This document shows positions 14,209 through 15,364 of a DNA stretch of 15,364 nucleotides, piece after piece. The first letter of the stretch is position 1. Each line of letters opens with the position of its first letter. A model generated the notes under the pieces. That model saw nothing but the letters and a program-made list of their open reading frames with translations. It did no database searches and was not told the origin of the DNA. Both the position numbers and the translations under genes were made by a program. Origin of the DNA: an uncultured Treponema sp. (GTDB taxonomy: Bacteria; Spirochaetota; Spirochaetia; Treponematales; Treponemataceae); the NCBI GenBank assembly GCA_937915735.1, contig CALGGS010000122.1:1-15364 (forward strand), written 5' to 3'.

Positions 14209-15236
14209 CATTTTCTCCTATTTTCTATGTCAATTATATCCCTTTCTGGGTCGAAGTCGCTTTCTGGAAGAAGGACTGCCACTTGCTCCACATCGGGATT
14301 GTGAATCTGAATAAAGCGACCGCCTTGACGCAGGGCATATTTTCCTAAAACAGGCCTGTGTCCTGCAAAATAAAAGGCTTTTCCCTGATTTTCTTCGCTC
14401 AAAAGCTCTTTAAAAAGATTTTTTACCGTTCCCCCTCGAGCGGCATCATTGGCAGTCCAAGTGAGTGCGAATGTAACATAAGAGCCAGATTTGTGATAAT
14501 TTATGATTTCCTGCCGGGTAAAAAAAACGGCAGGCTCCGCATGGCTTATGACGCATTTTTCAAAGCAGGCGACAATCGGAAGCGCTTTTTCAAAACAGGA
14601 AATTTCGTGAAGAATCAAATCGTCGTAGTAATGCTGTAAAAAAACTGCGACCATATTTCCCTCATCACAGAATTTCCTAAACGGAACATTTCCGTATTTT
14701 GTCCTATGATCCTCGTTCAGCACATTCTCGTGATTTCCTTTTAGAATGTGAAAATGACTGGCAAACGCCGACTTTAAAGAAAGAATCATCTGCAAGAGAG
14801 AAAGATTTTCCTTCATTTCTTCTTTCAGGGAGTCATTCGTTAAATTTCCAGTGTTAAAATCTGCATAAGCCTTTTTCCAGCGAGCCTTTCCCCGACTTTC
14901 AGAGTGAAAAATATCCCCGACACAAACTACAAAAATCTCGCCCGACTCAAGAAGAGAAAGAACGGAGCGTCCAGAAATTTCAAAATCTAAAATATCAAGA
15001 ATGAATTTTCCCCGCCCATGTAAATCCGGAACAATCAGAACCGGAAGAGAAGCCACTTCCAGCCTTGTAAAATCCAAAAGTCCGCCGGCTTTTTTTTCGT
15101 CATCGAGAGGACGGTAATCGGCGTTCTCGCCTTCAAGCACGGAAATACAGCCCTCTAAAAGAGAAAGCAAAACTTCGCCAGAAGGAAGCCCTGAAGAATC
15201 GAGATAAGAATGTAGCAGAGAGCGAATATCAGCCAA
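14208..15236 (-). CDS. PPP-type metallophosphatase
   Basis: 342 residues if translation starts at the TTG at 15236, supported by AAGGA nine to ten bases upstream and by the promoter behind it; no in-frame ATG lies nearby. Metal-binding motifs of calcineurin-like phosphoesterases appear in order: DLH (71-73), GDIFH (107-111, in place of GDxVDRG), GNHEN (167-171), SHAEP, and AGHRP near the C-terminus. These bind a two-metal centre and match the PPP protein-phosphatase or Ap4A-hydrolase branch. The first 60 residues have no recognised domain. No signal peptide, so cytoplasmic. The stop overlaps the kinase start (ATGA), so the two proteins are made together and the phosphatase may reverse the kinase's action. 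A nucleotide phosphatase is the alternative. Confidence 0.85.
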   Translation of the reverse strand: MADIRSLLHSYLDSSGLPSGEVLLSLLEGCISVLEGENADYRPLDDEKKAGGLLDFTRLEVASLPVLIVPDLHGRGKFILDILDFEISGRSVLSLLESGEIFVVCVGDIFHSESRGKARWKKAYADFNTGNLTNDSLKEEMKENLSLLQMILSLKSAFASHFHILKGNHENVLNEDHRTKYGNVPFRKFCDEGNMVAVFLQHYYDDLILHEISCFEKALPIVACFEKCVISHAEPAVFFTRQEIINYHKSGSYVTFALTWTANDAARGGTVKNLFKELLSEENQGKAFYFAGHRPVLGKYALRQGGRFIQIHNPDVEQVAVLLPESDFDPERDIIDIENRRK

Positions 15237-15261
15237 ATAAATCTTTCCTTATGATTAAGAA

Positions 15262-15290
15262 ATTGTATCACGAAACATAAGGATTTGCAA
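15262..15290 (-). promoter_or_regulatory. Promoter of the phosphatase-kinase operon
   Basis: On the minus strand TTGCAA (15290-15285), a 17-bp spacer and TACAAT (15267-15262). The predicted start near 15255 gives a leader of about 19 nt containing AAGGA, consistent with the TTG start at 15236. Confidence 0.6.
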
Positions 15291-15364
15291 AAAGAAAGAA
15301 AAAATAGTAAGCCCAAATATCGACTTTCGTCACTCACAAGAAAATTGTGTTTAAAATCGAAAAA

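Noticed and set aside
13816..14304. 162-residue + strand frame across the kinase/phosphatase junction
   Set aside because: Antisense to conserved kinase motifs; no ribosome-binding site or domain.
15335..15349. Small hairpin CACAA/TTGTG near the right edge as a terminator
   Set aside because: Five base pairs, AT-rich, no clear T-run and no gene end nearby in the window.

Overview
The window most likely comes from a host-associated Treponema or close relative (Spirochaetota). The reasons are several lipoproteins with spirochaete-style signals, a membrane Ser/Thr kinase of the spirochaete 'GGMG...LKKL' type, a ComFB-domain protein, and a split FtsX-type ABC operon built around a DUF4418 membrane protein. 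This is inferred from protein style; there is no rRNA or other marker. Coding density is high and spacers are AT-rich.

Left part (1-5770, + strand): four consecutive genes, tightly spaced and probably one operon whose promoter lies off the left edge. The three with visible N-termini are lipoproteins. The first (5'-truncated by the window) and the second are paralogues of an unrecognised family. The third is a BMP/Med-type ligand-binding lipoprotein. The fourth is the most striking gene here: a type-1 periplasmic binding domain (Leu/Ile/Val-receptor-like) fused to a C-terminal legumain-type C13 cysteine peptidase with the catalytic His/Cys and the Asn-specificity pocket residues apparently intact. 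No transporter permease or ATPase accompanies these binding proteins in the window, so sensing or gated proteolysis at the cell surface is at least as plausible as transport.

Middle-left (5771-6163): a sigma70-like promoter, a 131-bp element made of three consecutive hairpins with 11-bp perfect terminal inverted repeats, and a MazF toxin remnant. A 28-bp perfect palindrome from this element recurs exactly at 10547-10574, inside the ABC operon. Minus-strand genes follow: a ComFB-domain protein with an extra beta-rich C-terminal domain (6164-6871), and a secreted protein I do not recognise (7005-8129).

Middle-right (8130-12529, + strand): a five-gene operon of FtsX/MacB permease, ABC ATPase, DUF4418 protein, second FtsX permease and second ABC ATPase. 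This set is known from bacterial iron-uptake loci that also carry a P19/Tpd-type periplasmic protein and an FTR1 permease; both of those are absent here. Divergent promoters separate the operon from the secreted-protein gene.

Right part (12535-15364, minus strand): a PPP-type metallophosphatase and a membrane Ser/Thr kinase whose start overlaps the phosphatase stop. This looks like a reversible phosphorylation pair, driven from a promoter at 15262-15290 and converging on the ABC operon with only 5 bp between stops.
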